A stretch of 64,000 nucleotides of DNA, from the NCBI GenBank assembly GCA_028456385.1, contig JALNQF010000047.1, positions 124,001-188,000 of the forward strand, given 5' to 3'. Origin of the DNA: Ophiosphaerella korrae (lineage: Eukaryota; Ascomycota; Dothideomycetes; Pleosporales; Phaeosphaeriaceae). The notes beneath the pieces were generated by a model. That model did no database searches and was not told the DNA's origin. It saw nothing but the letters and a program-made list of their open reading frames with translations. Positions 31,685 through 43,018 of the stretch are shown here, piece after piece. The first letter of the stretch is position 1; each line of letters starts with the position of its first letter. The position numbers and the translations under genes were made by a program.

Positions 31685-34400
31685 GGGAGACCCCAATCAC
31701 ATGCCAGCACCCTAACATCAGCCTCTCTCCCTCTACCCACACTCACCAAGCCCATCGCATACCAATGGATTGAGAACTATGAGCACGCAACCAAAGCGCC
31801 TTGGAACCTTTGAATCGCAAATTATCTACGCTCCCAGCTTTCAATGACCCCAAAAAGCAATGGCAAAACCGAGAGGACACAAAAACCACGGTCTCAACGT
31901 CCAACAAGCGAAACAATTGGTGCCAGGACATGGGACCTAGGCAGCAGTATGACGACAAGACTCTATACAGGCTGTACTCACGATATGTCGGATAAGACGG
32001 CCAGAGCTCGATTCAAAGCGCACATCAAAAGGCAGGATACAGCGCGCCTCATCCAAACACGACCTGCAGCGCCTCGCCCAGATGCATGCATGCACGCCGG
32101 CTCAGCAAGGCGGGCGGACGACCGTTGAGATCGCTGGTTCCACTGTTCCTTGGCAGCCTTGCATCCGGCGCGCGCCCAGGAAATGCGCAGTCACGTGCGC
32201 GCGTATGGCCGAAACAGGATGGTGGAGCGGGCGTGACTAAGCAGCGCACCTGATTAGGCAGGCGCGGAGGATCGACCGTGGATAGACGGGCCGAGCGAAC
32301 ATGCTGCTATGAGGCGCATATGCCCACGCACCGCGACCCATGTATCCTCTGCGCATCGCGGACCTGGGGTGCAAGCTGCGGAGTCGCACAGTAGCCTTAC
32401 TTACAATGTCGCCGGACCTGGTTCCGAACTGGTTAGCGGGTTCTGGGAGGCTCAACGTGTATTCTAGGTTAGGCAGGGCGGATTGTCAGTTTGGCAACTT
32501 GGCACTTACCTTGGGTACCTCCATAAGGCCGGCTCGCCAGTCTCAGATGCATTTCCGTAGCGCATGGGCTCCCGTTTGCAATGGTACTACGGCCCAAATT
32601 GAGCCAAAGAATACGCTTCCGTGTGGGGATGCGATCTGGAGCGATGCCTGCTTGGGTGTTTTGTCCCACACGCTCAAGCGTTTGACTGCACCGTTCTTCC
32701 ATTCCGGCCCTTCTCTATGTTTGTTCCTCCAGAATGTGATTCTCGGGAGGATCTTGCAAGCCGAGTGAGTTAGGGGCAGGCTAGGAACGCATGTCAGCTC
32801 CAGAGCGCATGGATTCGGCCTAGACATGTGTAAGGATAGATTCGGTTAGGTGGCTAGTCCGGCAGCCTTGTTGTGGCTAATGTATGTGTGCAGCGAGCTG
32901 CCTTGTGCAGCGCTTTACTTCCCGAGCCGACGTCCGAAGTCCCACCGAGCATGTCACTCTGCACGCCGCTGCTGCGTCCACGGAGAGCTGAGTGTTGTCT
33001 GCATGCGAGTGGTACTCCCAGTCGACCAACTTTGAGCGCGTAACAACTTGCCCAACTAGTAATGCAGTTGTAACACGGCCAACCCCCAACAGTTGCACCA
33101 ACTATCGGCTACCAGCTGCTGGCAGATTGACGCTTCGGTGCATCGCAACAGTTCTCAGAGCCTGTGTCTCAGGCTGGGAGGTGTACCGATAACGTGTTGT
33201 TTGCTTGTACGCCACAAGGTGAGATTCTGCAGGTCCGTCGGTGGCTTGAACCGACGCATATGGAAAAAGGCGTTTCTACCTCAAAGGGGTAGTTGTCCGA
33301 AAATGTTATTGTGAACGACATGCATGTGGCCTGCGTGTCAGCACCATCTTTGAACAGTAATATTCGACCTTGCTACAAGGGTGACAGTTGCAGCAGGATG
33401 TGCCCTAATGAACGACGGGTCCTTTGCCGGAGATCCATGCTGTGCATCTACTTAAGTTTCAGAAACTGTGCATTGGCGTAAGGCCGCGAGCAGAACGCTT
33501 GTGCCTATGCCTACGCATCGTTCGATTGTTGAGTAGCTCGCATGGTCTACTAGTTGACTGTTCAAAGGCTAAGAGAGCATCTGCCGCGGGGCATTGGGCC
33601 TTGGGGTGCTCAATGTATGCGGAGGACAGAGCATGCAATGGCACCTAACACAGAGACCGTTATTCATCGAAACCTGGTTGTTGGGCTCTGCTCGAGGTTA
33701 CACTGCTCAGTGTACTGACTGGCGACGATGAAACGCCATGTGGCCTTATTACTGGCATCGATTGCAGATTCATCAAGTGGACAAGAACCGAGCGAGCGCC
33801 TCGTTAGCGGTGAGACGTCGATGGGCGTGATGGCATCAAAGGTACATTCTCAATGGTACCCTGAGGGCAGGTGTTGCGCGTGTGGTTGGAATCGCCCGTT
33901 GTGTAACCGAATGACCATGTCACAAAAGGGCTGCTCTTTTGCTTTGTCTCAGATGACGTAGGGGCAGTGGTAGGCGGGGGTTCCGAGAACTGGATTGCGG
34001 TTTGGAGACCGGAGCCCTACCGACCTACTTAAGTGGTGGTCGCAGCAAAGATATGCCAGGTGCTCGAGGCAAGAAGATAGGAATCCACCAATAGAAGGCG
34101 GTTGCTGGCAGCAAGAGAAGTGGAGGCAGGTCTTGGTACAGCCTCGCTGTGACCTTGTACGCCCTGGCTTGGTGTAATGCTAAGTCAACATATATCCAGG
34201 CCAATGCAGTGTTTCTCCCCGAGAGGAGCAGCGCATGCCTGCTCTCAACGCTACGGAACGCAACCGGGCGAGGTGAGCCGGATAGGCAATAGAGGCAATA
34301 GAGGTGGAACGCGGTTGTGCTCCCGTCGATCAAAACAGAATCTGGCGTAGGCAGGTCAAGTGCATGATGTGTTTTATTGGAGGCAGAAGGGAAAAGCGCG

Positions 34401-34436
34401 CAGGGCAGGCAGGGCAGGCAGGGCAGACAGGGCTGA
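34401..34436 (+). repeat. 9-base tandem repeat
   Basis: CAGGGCAGG repeated about four times with changes in the last two units. Confidence 0.8.
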
Positions 34437-35300
34437 CTAGGGGCACGGCTCAATGCAAGCGCCAGGATGTGTGCAGAATCGAGAAATGATTACTATGTAG
34501 AGAGTCGAGACTCGAGACACCCATCGACAGTACAGCAGTGGTAGAGAGAAACAGGGATGATAGTGTTTGTTTCGCAGGCCAGGTTGGGCTTGCCGAGCTG
34601 GATAGCTGCGGGGTTGGTCGTTGGCGAGATGGGCCCTGACTCAGTGATGGGCACGTCTCGTCTACATCCGGCGTCTCGACATCCATGGTTGAGCGAGGGC
34701 AATATCGCAGAATGGCATGTTGACCTGCCGGCATTGGTGAATGGCCGGTGGCTGAAGGGGATTGTGATGACAAGTGGACAAGACGAGTGCGCAGAGTAGA
34801 GGAGAGTGTCGATGATGGGTTGGTGATCGCCAGCACTCCTCGTGGGCAGCCGTCGCACACGGTCGGTGGCTGGGCGTCTGCTATTCTTTTCTTTTTTCGT
34901 TTGTTCTCGGCGATGTTGCCGGTTGAGCAAAGTGGCGTGGAGACCAGACGGGGCCTCGTGGCGGCGCGTCTCTAACAGCGGGCAGCGGGCCAGGACTGCG
35001 CCAGGCGCTGGGTTTGGCTAAAGTGAACGATGGCACCACTACCAGGGCTCGGCACGGCGCAGAACTTACAGACGAGAGGTACAGGCCAGGCACGCAGCGA
35101 GGAGCGTGTGATGCTGCCATACTATGTGACTGCCCATGTACACGCCCAGCACATGATGTACGTAGCATACAAGGACAGACCACGGCTACAAACGACACAA
35201 CAATACCAGCAGCTGTCCTCGCCCTGCAGCAGCAGCGTGTGCAGCTAGCCGCCGCTAGACAGCTGGGTTGAGATACACGAGCGCTCGATTGAACGATTTC

Positions 35301-36602
35301 CCACGTGTGGTCGGCTCTACTCTGGGCTCCAGCATATCCATTAATTGGCTCCCCCCGGAGCCCTTGCTGATCGCCGCCAGCGACTTTTGCATCCATTCTC
35401 CGCCGCCACTTTTACTTTTCTACCTCGATCCCATCCCGAGTCTTGTTGCACCGCGTCGTCCAGGCCCCCGTCTCCCGTGTGGCCCCCCAGCGCCCATTTC
35501 CTGTCGTCCTGTGTTCCCTCGGCGCCCTTGAACTGCCTTGGTTCCGTCTATGCAAGGCACCACGCCAGCCATTCAACCGCCCGCGGCCGCCCACTGGCAC
35601 TTTGCTGCTGTCCCTTCATCATCATCATTATCATCACCACCTCCTCCTCCAGGTTCAGGACCGTTGGCCGCCTGCGCTTGACCCGTGCTGCTTTGTCTGC
35701 TCTGTCTGCTCTGTCTCCTCTACCTGCTCTGCCTGCCTGCCTGCCTGCCCCGTGTTTTTTTCGCCGCCATTGAGCATTCCGGCCCGCCTAGTTGGAGTGC
35801 GCTTGCTGTGTACCACGTTCGCTGAGCCCGCGTGTTGCATTCGGCTCCTCCCAGGGCGCCATCCACCGCGTCCCCCTCAGATCCACGGCCCATTGCCCAC
35901 GCAGAGCACTGCAGCCACATCTCCTTTGGCTGCGAGCCTCTGCAGAGCTTCATGGTAGATGTGCAGCTGGGCAGCCTGGCTCTCTCTGCTTCGCCCTGGC
36001 CCTGCTGCTGCTCACCAGAAGAAGTCAGCGGTGCATCCTCACCACCATCTCGTGGCCAAGCAGGCTGGCCGAGTACCGTCCTAGCCCATCCCAGGTCCCA
36101 GTCACCGTAACCGTAACGGCGCCAGCACCAGTACCAGCACCGCCCGTACCAGCACCAGCACCAGTGCCCGTGCCAGTCCCCTCCCCGTCCCCGCCCAGTG
36201 TGCGCCTGCCCTGAAACTCGACATTTGTTCTGTTCTGCTGCCCCGCTACCACCTGCGCGCCCTCGCTCGTTTGGGTAGGAACCACCCCAAGACCCTTCCC
36301 GTGCGCCCTCGACCTCGACCTACCGGAACCCTCGCGCCGCACAACCCTCTCTCTCTTGCTCTCCCTCTTCCCTCAAGATTTCTTTCTCTTACTCTTACAT
36401 CCGCATTCTTTTCTCTCGCATCTTCCACTTCTCTTCATCTTCCCACCAGCTCCGTCCGCCATTGACCTATCGCTGGCCCTCTGGCTCTCTTTTCTGGCTC
36501 CCTATTGGCCCACACCGCTGGCTGGCGCCATTTGCATCACCCACCAGCAGCCCTCAACGACATCTCAAACTTGCTGCTCCACCAAGACGGTCGTGCAAAG
36601 CC
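35301..36602 (+). promoter_or_regulatory. Pyrimidine-rich probable leader/promoter of the bHLH gene
   Basis: About 1.3 kb rich in C and T immediately upstream of the bHLH start, with TCTGC/CTGC microsatellite (35692-35750) and a CCAGTA/CCAGCA-rich repeat (36105-36190). Long CT-rich 5' UTRs with upstream ATGs are common for fungal regulators. The transcript start is not defined. Confidence 0.4.
36105..36190 (+). repeat. CCAGYA/CCRGTR low-complexity repeat
   Basis: Imperfect 6-base units related to CCAGCA and CCAGTA, then CCCGTC-type units. Read in one frame they would encode alternating Pro, Ala and Val, but the open frame there lacks other protein character. Confidence 0.7.
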
Positions 36603-38345
36603 ATGGACACTATTTCTCATCAACGGCAACCAGCACCCACTTCTGTCTCTCAAGGCCAGGCTCTGCCGTCCATCGCCACACTGACCAGCTCCCTGTCTGC
36701 TGCTGAGCAGAGCCCTATTCCCCATAGACATCAGTCCGAGGCTCGTGAGGCACGCGACTCTGGCAACTGGTCCATCTCGCAGAGCAAACGTGAGTTTATA
36801 TCATCTGCAACCCATGCGTTGCTCGCACCTGGGCCTCACCCTCCTAACACGTGCCCTAGACTCCTCCACTGTCTCCAATACTACCATGGGTCTCCAACTC
36901 CAAACCCTCCTCAACCCAGAAGGCTCGCCTTCACGCCAGTCGGTACCTGACACCCCATCGTCAAGTCGGTATCCCTCTGGCCTTTCACAGCAGGTATGTT
37001 TTTTTATATCTCATTCTTTGCACGCATCTAATTCAGTGCCAGTCCAATGCTCTTCCATCGCTCAACCAGGGCTTTGACCACCGGCTCAGTGTCGACGCAA
37101 GTTCACACTTTGAGTCTCGGCGTGGCAGTGTGGACAGTCGTATGAACTCGGGAATGACGCATCTCGCCATCAGTCCCTCGTCGCCATACGACAGCCAAAA
37201 TGCCTCGCGGGTATCGTTGGTGTCTAACCTGCAGCACCAGCGAGGCATCACAGGCGAGACGCGTACCAATGGTGCCTCGCCACTGTCGCCTCTGAACCGC
37301 AACAGCGCACCCCGGATTGTGCAGCCCCCACGAAGGGCTCCTGTTATCACCCCGAACCCTAGAAGCGTCTCGGGTATGCCAGATCCCATGGCTGCTGCTC
37401 CAACCAAAGGTTTCGCTTGGGCCTTCCCAGCTGAATTTGAGCCTGAAGACAGGCAGGCTTCTAGTAGTGGTGAGTCTAGTGCAGAGCGCGGAAATACTCT
37501 TTCGCGCCAGAACAGCTTCGCCACATCCATCAATAGTAGTGTTTTCAGCCCTGACTCTAAGCTTCCCCATGGGCAACAGCGGTTAGACGAGGGCACGCAT
37601 TCCTATTCTTATCATTAACTCGACCGTGTACTAATACCTTGCAGAGGTTGCAACCACCCACCACCACTCCATGCAGCATCGCAGCGTCACCAGCTTGCAG
37701 AGTGCCACCGACCACGCTGCTGCGCTTGCGGCCAGCGGCGGAAATTACAGTAGAACCCCTGAGCTTCGAATAAGCCACAAGATGGCAGAAAGAAAGCGAA
37801 GGAGCGAGATGAAGAGCCTCTTTGACGAACTCAATAACATTCTACCTAACTCGCCTGGAAGCAAGTCGAGCAAGTGGGAGGTGCTCACAAAATGTAGGAG
37901 CCCCTTTCCTCACCTTTATATATGATGTTAACATGAACCAGCTATCGAGTACATCAAGTCGCTTGCTAGGGCACATGAAGTTACACGGGCTGAGAATGCA
38001 CGCCTACGACCAGATGCCGAATACTGCCGTCGTGCTCAAGAAGAAAACGACATGATGCGCAACGAGTTGGCTGCCGTATGGAATGCGCTTCGTCGTGTCG
38101 ATCCCTCCAACCCACACATATATGGGAGTATGACGGGCCTAATGGCTCAGCAACAGGGCAACGCGCCTGCAACTACAAACAATGTGCTGCCGCCACTTCA
38201 GTCGCAACAAGCACCTCCTCCTCCTCCTCCTCCTCCTCAGGCACAACCTCAACCCCAAGCCCCTCAATGGGGAGCGCCACAACCAGGGGCAATGCAGGGA
38301 GTCGAGTACGGCGGAATCCGACCCTACGAGCATTCTCATCGCTAA
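36603..38345 (+). CDS. bHLH transcription factor
   Basis: Model join(36603..36789,36860..36993,37037..37592,37645..37893,37942..38345), 509 residues. Introns 1, 2 and 4 have GT donors. The third appears to be GC-AG (37593-37644, 52 bases, ACTAATA branch), because no GT donor of compatible phase and normal length exists before the stop. The bHLH domain (about residues 334-395) opens with ELRISHKMAERKRRSEMKSL, continues FDELNNILPNSPGSKSSKWE, and joins VLTKSIEYIKSLARAHE across intron 4. A leucine-poor coiled extension follows (ARLRPDAEYCRRAQEENDMM). The N-terminal 330 residues are serine, proline and glutamine-rich and unstructured. The tail has a polyproline run (38213-38242). The His/Glu/Arg pattern in the basic region is compatible with E-box binding. 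Confidence 0.83.
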
Positions 38346-39924
38346 GTGTTCGACATCGACTGCGGCTGCGGACATGTTGTATTCCTAACGACCACCCTCC
38401 ATGTACCATATCATAACTGTCCTCCGCAACCTACGCATCACGGCACATACCCCTTTACAAAATCGGCTGACGGCGCTAATCCCCCTACCGCCGCTACGGC
38501 ACATTATGTTTGGTTGACGTTTGTTCAATGATTCTTAATCTCATTTGTCTTTACACCGGCGCCTCTAAAAATGCGGAGGTTCCATACAGTTGGTTGGGAG
38601 ACTACAGCTCCATGCGATGGGCATGCTGACTGTATGGTGGCGTCCTGTTGTCACCAGCCTCTCATGATGTAGTGCAACAGGGGGCCTTGGAGATATACCC
38701 GCTATAAGCCATTTCCTAGTTTTGTTCACTTTTTCGGTTCTCAACTTTCTCGGGGCAATCCACGGTGTGGACTAGTCCCACGATATCTATGGGTCATGGG
38801 AGGTATTGTGGGATGGAATTCCTACCAAAAAGTATGTTCACAAAAGGTATGGGATGTGGCATATATGACATCGGTTGGAAACCATCAACAGATTTCCTTT
38901 GTTTATTGTCTGATTGGCACTTGCCATGTCGAATCACATTATCGCTAGTTTTGAAATGTCTGATGGAATGACACGGCGGCGGGGACTTTGGTCCAGCTTA
39001 TGTGAGAGGAAACTATTGTTATATTGGGCGCACGCACGTTGGTACTGTTGACTGCGCATCGCGAGCAAATTAGCATAATTATTGAAAAAGAGACGCGCGA
39101 AGGCGCGAATTCTTCTAGAAGCTGAGAGCATCCAAAATCCTGGTATCTGGACCTTGCCACGCAACAGGCTTTTCGCACGCATGACAGTCACATGTCCTTG
39201 ATCGGATCTACCCGTGCGTGGGACTAGATATTGTGCGTGCCACGTTTCTCGGATCGATAGTCGGCGATCTTTTTCGTGTTCATGCATCAGGGTGGGGAAA
39301 GTGGAGTGTATGGCTTTGCTTTTTTCCTTTCTCCGCTTTATTCTGCAGACTTTGAGTCAAGATGCAAGCCACGCGTGCGATCAGGTGGCCCTGCGGATGG
39401 AAGGTTTGGCGATGATTGGAGTAGGGGTTTCCATTGTTGGTTTTCGTAGGTGATGGAGATTGTCACCTCGTGTTCAGACGTTATGGTATGCATGTTCAGG
39501 AACATGCCCTAGCGTCTGTGACAAGCCCAGAAGAGGCGGAACTCGCATTTGGTCACGTTCTAGCGCAGATCACATCGCCAACCTGGAACCATCGCTTGTT
39601 CTTACGTGCCTAAGCATCGACATGTCTTTGTAGCAGTGTTAGTAGGGACGGAGCGTACTGCGCTATGCAGGGCTTATCGGCATTTCATTGGTTATCCGGA
39701 AGCTGGTCGCCGGCACCCAGCGAAACTGCCGACACTCGATTCTTCAGCGCTTGGTCAGGGTCGACAAAGCAGCCTTACGTGCCAAGCCATAGCTATCCAT
39801 GCCGCTTTCAAACCACTTACCAACCACTCGCCGCCATGCTCGTCTTCATAAACCCATTTTCACCTTTCCTCGAACATTCTCGTGCCTCCCTCCACGAATG
39901 GTATAAAACACCACCTCGCGATCC
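38346..39924. other. Intergenic, no gene seen
   Basis: About 1.6 kb between the bHLH and pirin genes. Several short frames on both strands, none with motifs. A TATAAA-like string (39900-39905) lies about 20 bases before the pirin start. Confidence 0.5.
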
Positions 39925-41040
39925 ATGAAGACGCTCTCATCCATCTTTTTCGCCATCATTGCCATTGCAGTAGCAGTGTACAACAACGAGTATATGCTCT
40001 CAAGACTCACAACCTTGTCCAAACACATTACGCCTTACACCAGCACCATCTTCAACACCACGCGGGCCATAACTTCAAACATTACCACCATGTTTCGCGG
40101 TCTCCCAGTTATCCCCGACGAGCCCTTCACAACAGAGGCCCCACGAAAGATTGCCAAGTCCTTCCTCGCAATCGAGCAATCAGAAGGAGCAGGTGCGCGT
40201 GTAAGGAGAAGTGTAGGGACACCCAAGTTGCGCAACTTTAGTCCCTTCCTCATGCTCGACCACTTCGCCATCCCACCCGGCGCGGGGTTTCCAGACCATC
40301 CGCACCGTGGCCAGGAAACGATAACCTACCTCCTCTCTGGCGCGGTCGACCACGAAGATTTCGCTGGTAACAAGGGCACCATCGAAGCCGGCGACCTACA
40401 ATTCATGACCGCCGGCCGCGGCATCGTGCACGCCGAAATGCCGCGCCAAAACGAAGACGGCTCGCCCAACGTCGGCATGCAGCTCTGGGTCGACCTCCCC
40501 AAGGAACTCAAGTCCTGCGAAGCCCGCTACCGCGACCTACGCGCCGCCGAAATCCCCGAAGCCACTACCCCCGACAGCAAAGTTCACGTCAAAATCATCA
40601 GCGGGAAGGCGTACGGCACGGAGAGCCTCAAGGAGCTGGCGTACACGCCCGTCTGGCTACTCGACTTCACCGTCCAGCCTGGCGGCAAGGTCAAGCAGGC
40701 GCTGCCCAAGGGCTGGAACGCTTTTGCATACCTGCTCAACGGCACCACTATCTTCTCCTCGGGCGGCGAGTCACGGCCGGTCGAGCAGTACCACAATGTT
40801 GTGTTTGAGCAGGGCGGCGACAGCATCGAGGCGGAGGTTGAGGCGGGCGCGGACAAAGAGTCGCGATTTATCCTCGTCGCTGGCTTGCCGCTTGACCAGC
40901 CGATTGTGCAGTATGGCCCGTTTGTTGTGACGAGCAGAGACGAGGTCATGCAGGCTATGATGGATTACCAGACACATTCGAATGGGTTTGAGCGAGCGAA
41001 GGGTTGGGAGAGCGAGATTGGAAAGAGCATGGCGCACTGA
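39925..41040 (+). CDS. Pirin family protein with N-terminal membrane anchor
   Basis: Single frame, 371 residues. The bicupin pirin domain covers about residues 60-360. The metal site is intact: H125 and H127 in DHPHRGQETITYLLSG, and H169 and E171 in GRGIVHAEMP, matching the three-His/one-Glu site of human pirin. The C-terminal cupin has GKVKQALPKGWNAFAYLLNG and later PLDQPIVQYGPFVV. The first 55 residues are extra relative to ordinary pirins and begin with a hydrophobic segment (SIFFAIIAIAVAVY) that looks like a signal anchor. An internal methionine at residue 56 (base 40090, ACCATGTTT context) would give a normal-length soluble pirin. Pirins act as redox or iron-responsive cofactors or quercetinases. 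Which applies here is unknown. Confidence 0.92.
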   Translation: MKTLSSIFFAIIAIAVAVYNNEYMLSRLTTLSKHITPYTSTIFNTTRAITSNITTMFRGLPVIPDEPFTTEAPRKIAKSFLAIEQSEGAGARVRRSVGTPKLRNFSPFLMLDHFAIPPGAGFPDHPHRGQETITYLLSGAVDHEDFAGNKGTIEAGDLQFMTAGRGIVHAEMPRQNEDGSPNVGMQLWVDLPKELKSCEARYRDLRAAEIPEATTPDSKVHVKIISGKAYGTESLKELAYTPVWLLDFTVQPGGKVKQALPKGWNAFAYLLNGTTIFSSGGESRPVEQYHNVVFEQGGDSIEAEVEAGADKESRFILVAGLPLDQPIVQYGPFVVTSRDEVMQAMMDYQTHSNGFERAKGWESEIGKSMAH

Positions 41041-41196
41041 TTTCAGCTACATGCGCTTTGTTGAGTACCATATACCAAAATTTCTTTGTCCATAATACCA
41101 AAACTCTTATTTTAGAATATAGAAACTCATTTTTACTTAGTATACACCAGATATACAGAAAGCAAACATCTGCTTCAAGTTACTTCCTAAATACCC

Positions 41197-42167
41197 TCAA
41201 AGACTAATGCATCCGTCGTTGCTGTTCTCCACGAAAATGCCGCCGTAAATTTGACCCTCGCCCCTCAATGCAATCGGCTCCTGGAAGCCGTCGAACAGCA
41301 CCGTCTGCGTCTCAGTGGGCTTCTTCGCAATACCAAGCTGTAACTGACCGCCACCTGCATTTGCATTGGTCGTCGGCTCCGTAACCGCCTGGAGCGCATC
41401 ACTGCCCTTGGAGTAAAACACCTGGATCGTACTGCGCGCAATGAATTAGCATTTATCTCAACCAAGTGTCGCGACAAGACTTACTCCTTGGCGTAATCAA
41501 GCTGGATGGCGAAGTTCTGCCACTCGGAGAAACAAATGGGTGTCTCGAATACGAACTGCTGCTTGGCGTTTTGGATCCTGAACTTTTCCTTCTCCTCCTT
41601 CGAGTTAATCCCGTTCCCGCCATCACCAACGAGCACCAGGCCACCCATGAAGGCAAATTGGTTGCCGGAGAAATCGGCCTTTTCGTGGAACAGGTTCATG
41701 TACTCGTGGGTGAGGTTGAGTGGTCGCGCGGCATCTTGCTTGACGCTCCAGTGGAAGGTTACGACGCCAGAGTCTGCGGCGTCGGCGCCCGCGTCGTTCT
41801 TGTCGTCCTTGAGGAGGAGACCTGCGCGGCGGAATGCAGTTTGCAATTTTTGGCCGCCGCGGAAGATGGAGCGGTCGTCGACAGTGACTTCAAGCGCCTT
41901 TTGGCCTGCCTCATCGAAACGGGAAGGCGCAGAATCGGGAAGGAGAAGAACAGACGAAAACGTAATGTTCTCGCCCTTCACATTGTTGGGGTTGAATGGA
42001 GAGGTTGCAGCCGAATCGAATGATGTCAAACTCAGATTCTGGCTGACTCTGCCATCAAAAATTATCGGGCATTTAACATTACTGCCGGCCTCGGCACGTG
42101 GAATAGCGTGCGGTCGTGGCGCCGCAGACGCCACGAGAGCAAAGGGAAGAAGAGCGAGAACGTGCAT
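41197..42167 (-). CDS. GH131-type secreted beta-glucanase
   Basis: Model complement(join(41197..41431,41485..42167)), 305 residues. The 53-base intron (GTAAGT donor) joins QLDYAKD to TIQVFYSKGSD. Residues 1-16 (MHVLALLPFALVASAA) are a signal peptide followed by a short propeptide-like stretch. The mature domain carries the order IFDGRVSQNLSLTSFDS, SPFNPNNVKG, LEVTVDDRSIFRGG, FRRAGLLL, VTFHWSVKQD and LNLTHEYMNLFHE. I recognise this as the glycoside hydrolase family 131 catalytic domain (family knowledge from memory). Enzymes of this family cleave beta-1,3-, 1,4- or 1,6-glucans and are secreted by plant-associated fungi. No cellulose-binding module is present. It converges with the pirin gene, 156 bases apart. 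Confidence 0.85.
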
Positions 42168-43018
42168 AGTGAATGAAGGTAGTTGGTTGTAGAAAAGAAT
42201 GTAAATTTTGGACTGAGAAAAGAGTGGATGTCGAAACTATATGAAGCATCTTATGATCTGAAATTAGCAACAGCTAGCTTAGGATGCGAGGTTGATGCAA
42301 TCTGGCACATCCGCTACTTCCATTCGAAGTGTTCGAGGAGTCAACGACAGTTCGAATTAGGCCGAATTGTTCAGGAATCCCTGGAATTGTCAAGCGGCGA
42401 AACCGCGAACCCGGGGGGACCACGGCCATATTGAGGTTCAACCGTCAAAACTCCTTGGCATTCACCTTGACCTCACGCTTCGTCGAGTAAGAATTGATTA
42501 TGCGCAAGACTCCGGAAGGGAGCTCCATGAAGACTGGAAGGTGTAAAGAATAGCACTAAGCCGAAATGGCAACGATGACGTTTGAAACCACACATATTGG
42601 CTTATCCAAGCCAATGTATCATGCAATGCAAATGCGAAAATAACCCACTAAAAAAGCTTAAGCAATGCGATATTGCCTTGGTGTCATTAACGTTGACACC
42701 GCGGATAGTGATGGAGAATTATGTTTGATGCAGGAATTTAAATCCGGGCCGATATGGCCTATCGAGGTCATTAGACAGATTCATATGTGTCTCTGAAGTA
42801 TAAAGATGCCCGACGGAGTAGCTTCGAAATTCACGTTTCAAGGGCGTGAAAGGACGAATACAGCCAATGAGAGGCTGCGGTTTGTGCTGCGATGGAGACA
42901 GACCACGATCGGCGAACTCGGGGGCAGCCGGTGCTTTGTTGTTTCAGGCAAGTCATGCCAAATGGCACGGAGCGTTGACAAGCGATGCCTCGGAAAGTTG
43001 TGACAATTCGTTGTCGGA
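42168..43018. other. Intergenic, no gene seen
   Basis: Promoter side of the GH131 gene and 3' region of the CorA-like gene. Moderately AT-rich, with no coding signal. Confidence 0.5.

Larger units (their letters stand above)
31432..35300. other. About 3.9 kb without a supported gene
   Basis: Only short frames on all phases are present and none shows domain motifs or paired splice sites that join into a longer protein. It includes a C homopolymer tract (31656-31684) and a 9-base CAGGGCAGG tandem repeat (34401-34436). No terminal repeats or transposase motifs are visible. It may hold distal regulatory sequence for the bHLH gene or a noncoding transcript. Confidence 0.5.

Noticed and set aside
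33235..33275. GGTTCAAGCC on the minus strand as a possible tRNA B box
   Set aside because: The flanking arms would leave a nine-base T-loop, and no matching A box or acceptor stem is present.
35792..36214. Frame ending in an alternating Pro/Ala/Val repeat
   Set aside because: The repeat is nucleotide-level low complexity in the leader of the bHLH gene. The rest of the frame lacks coding character.
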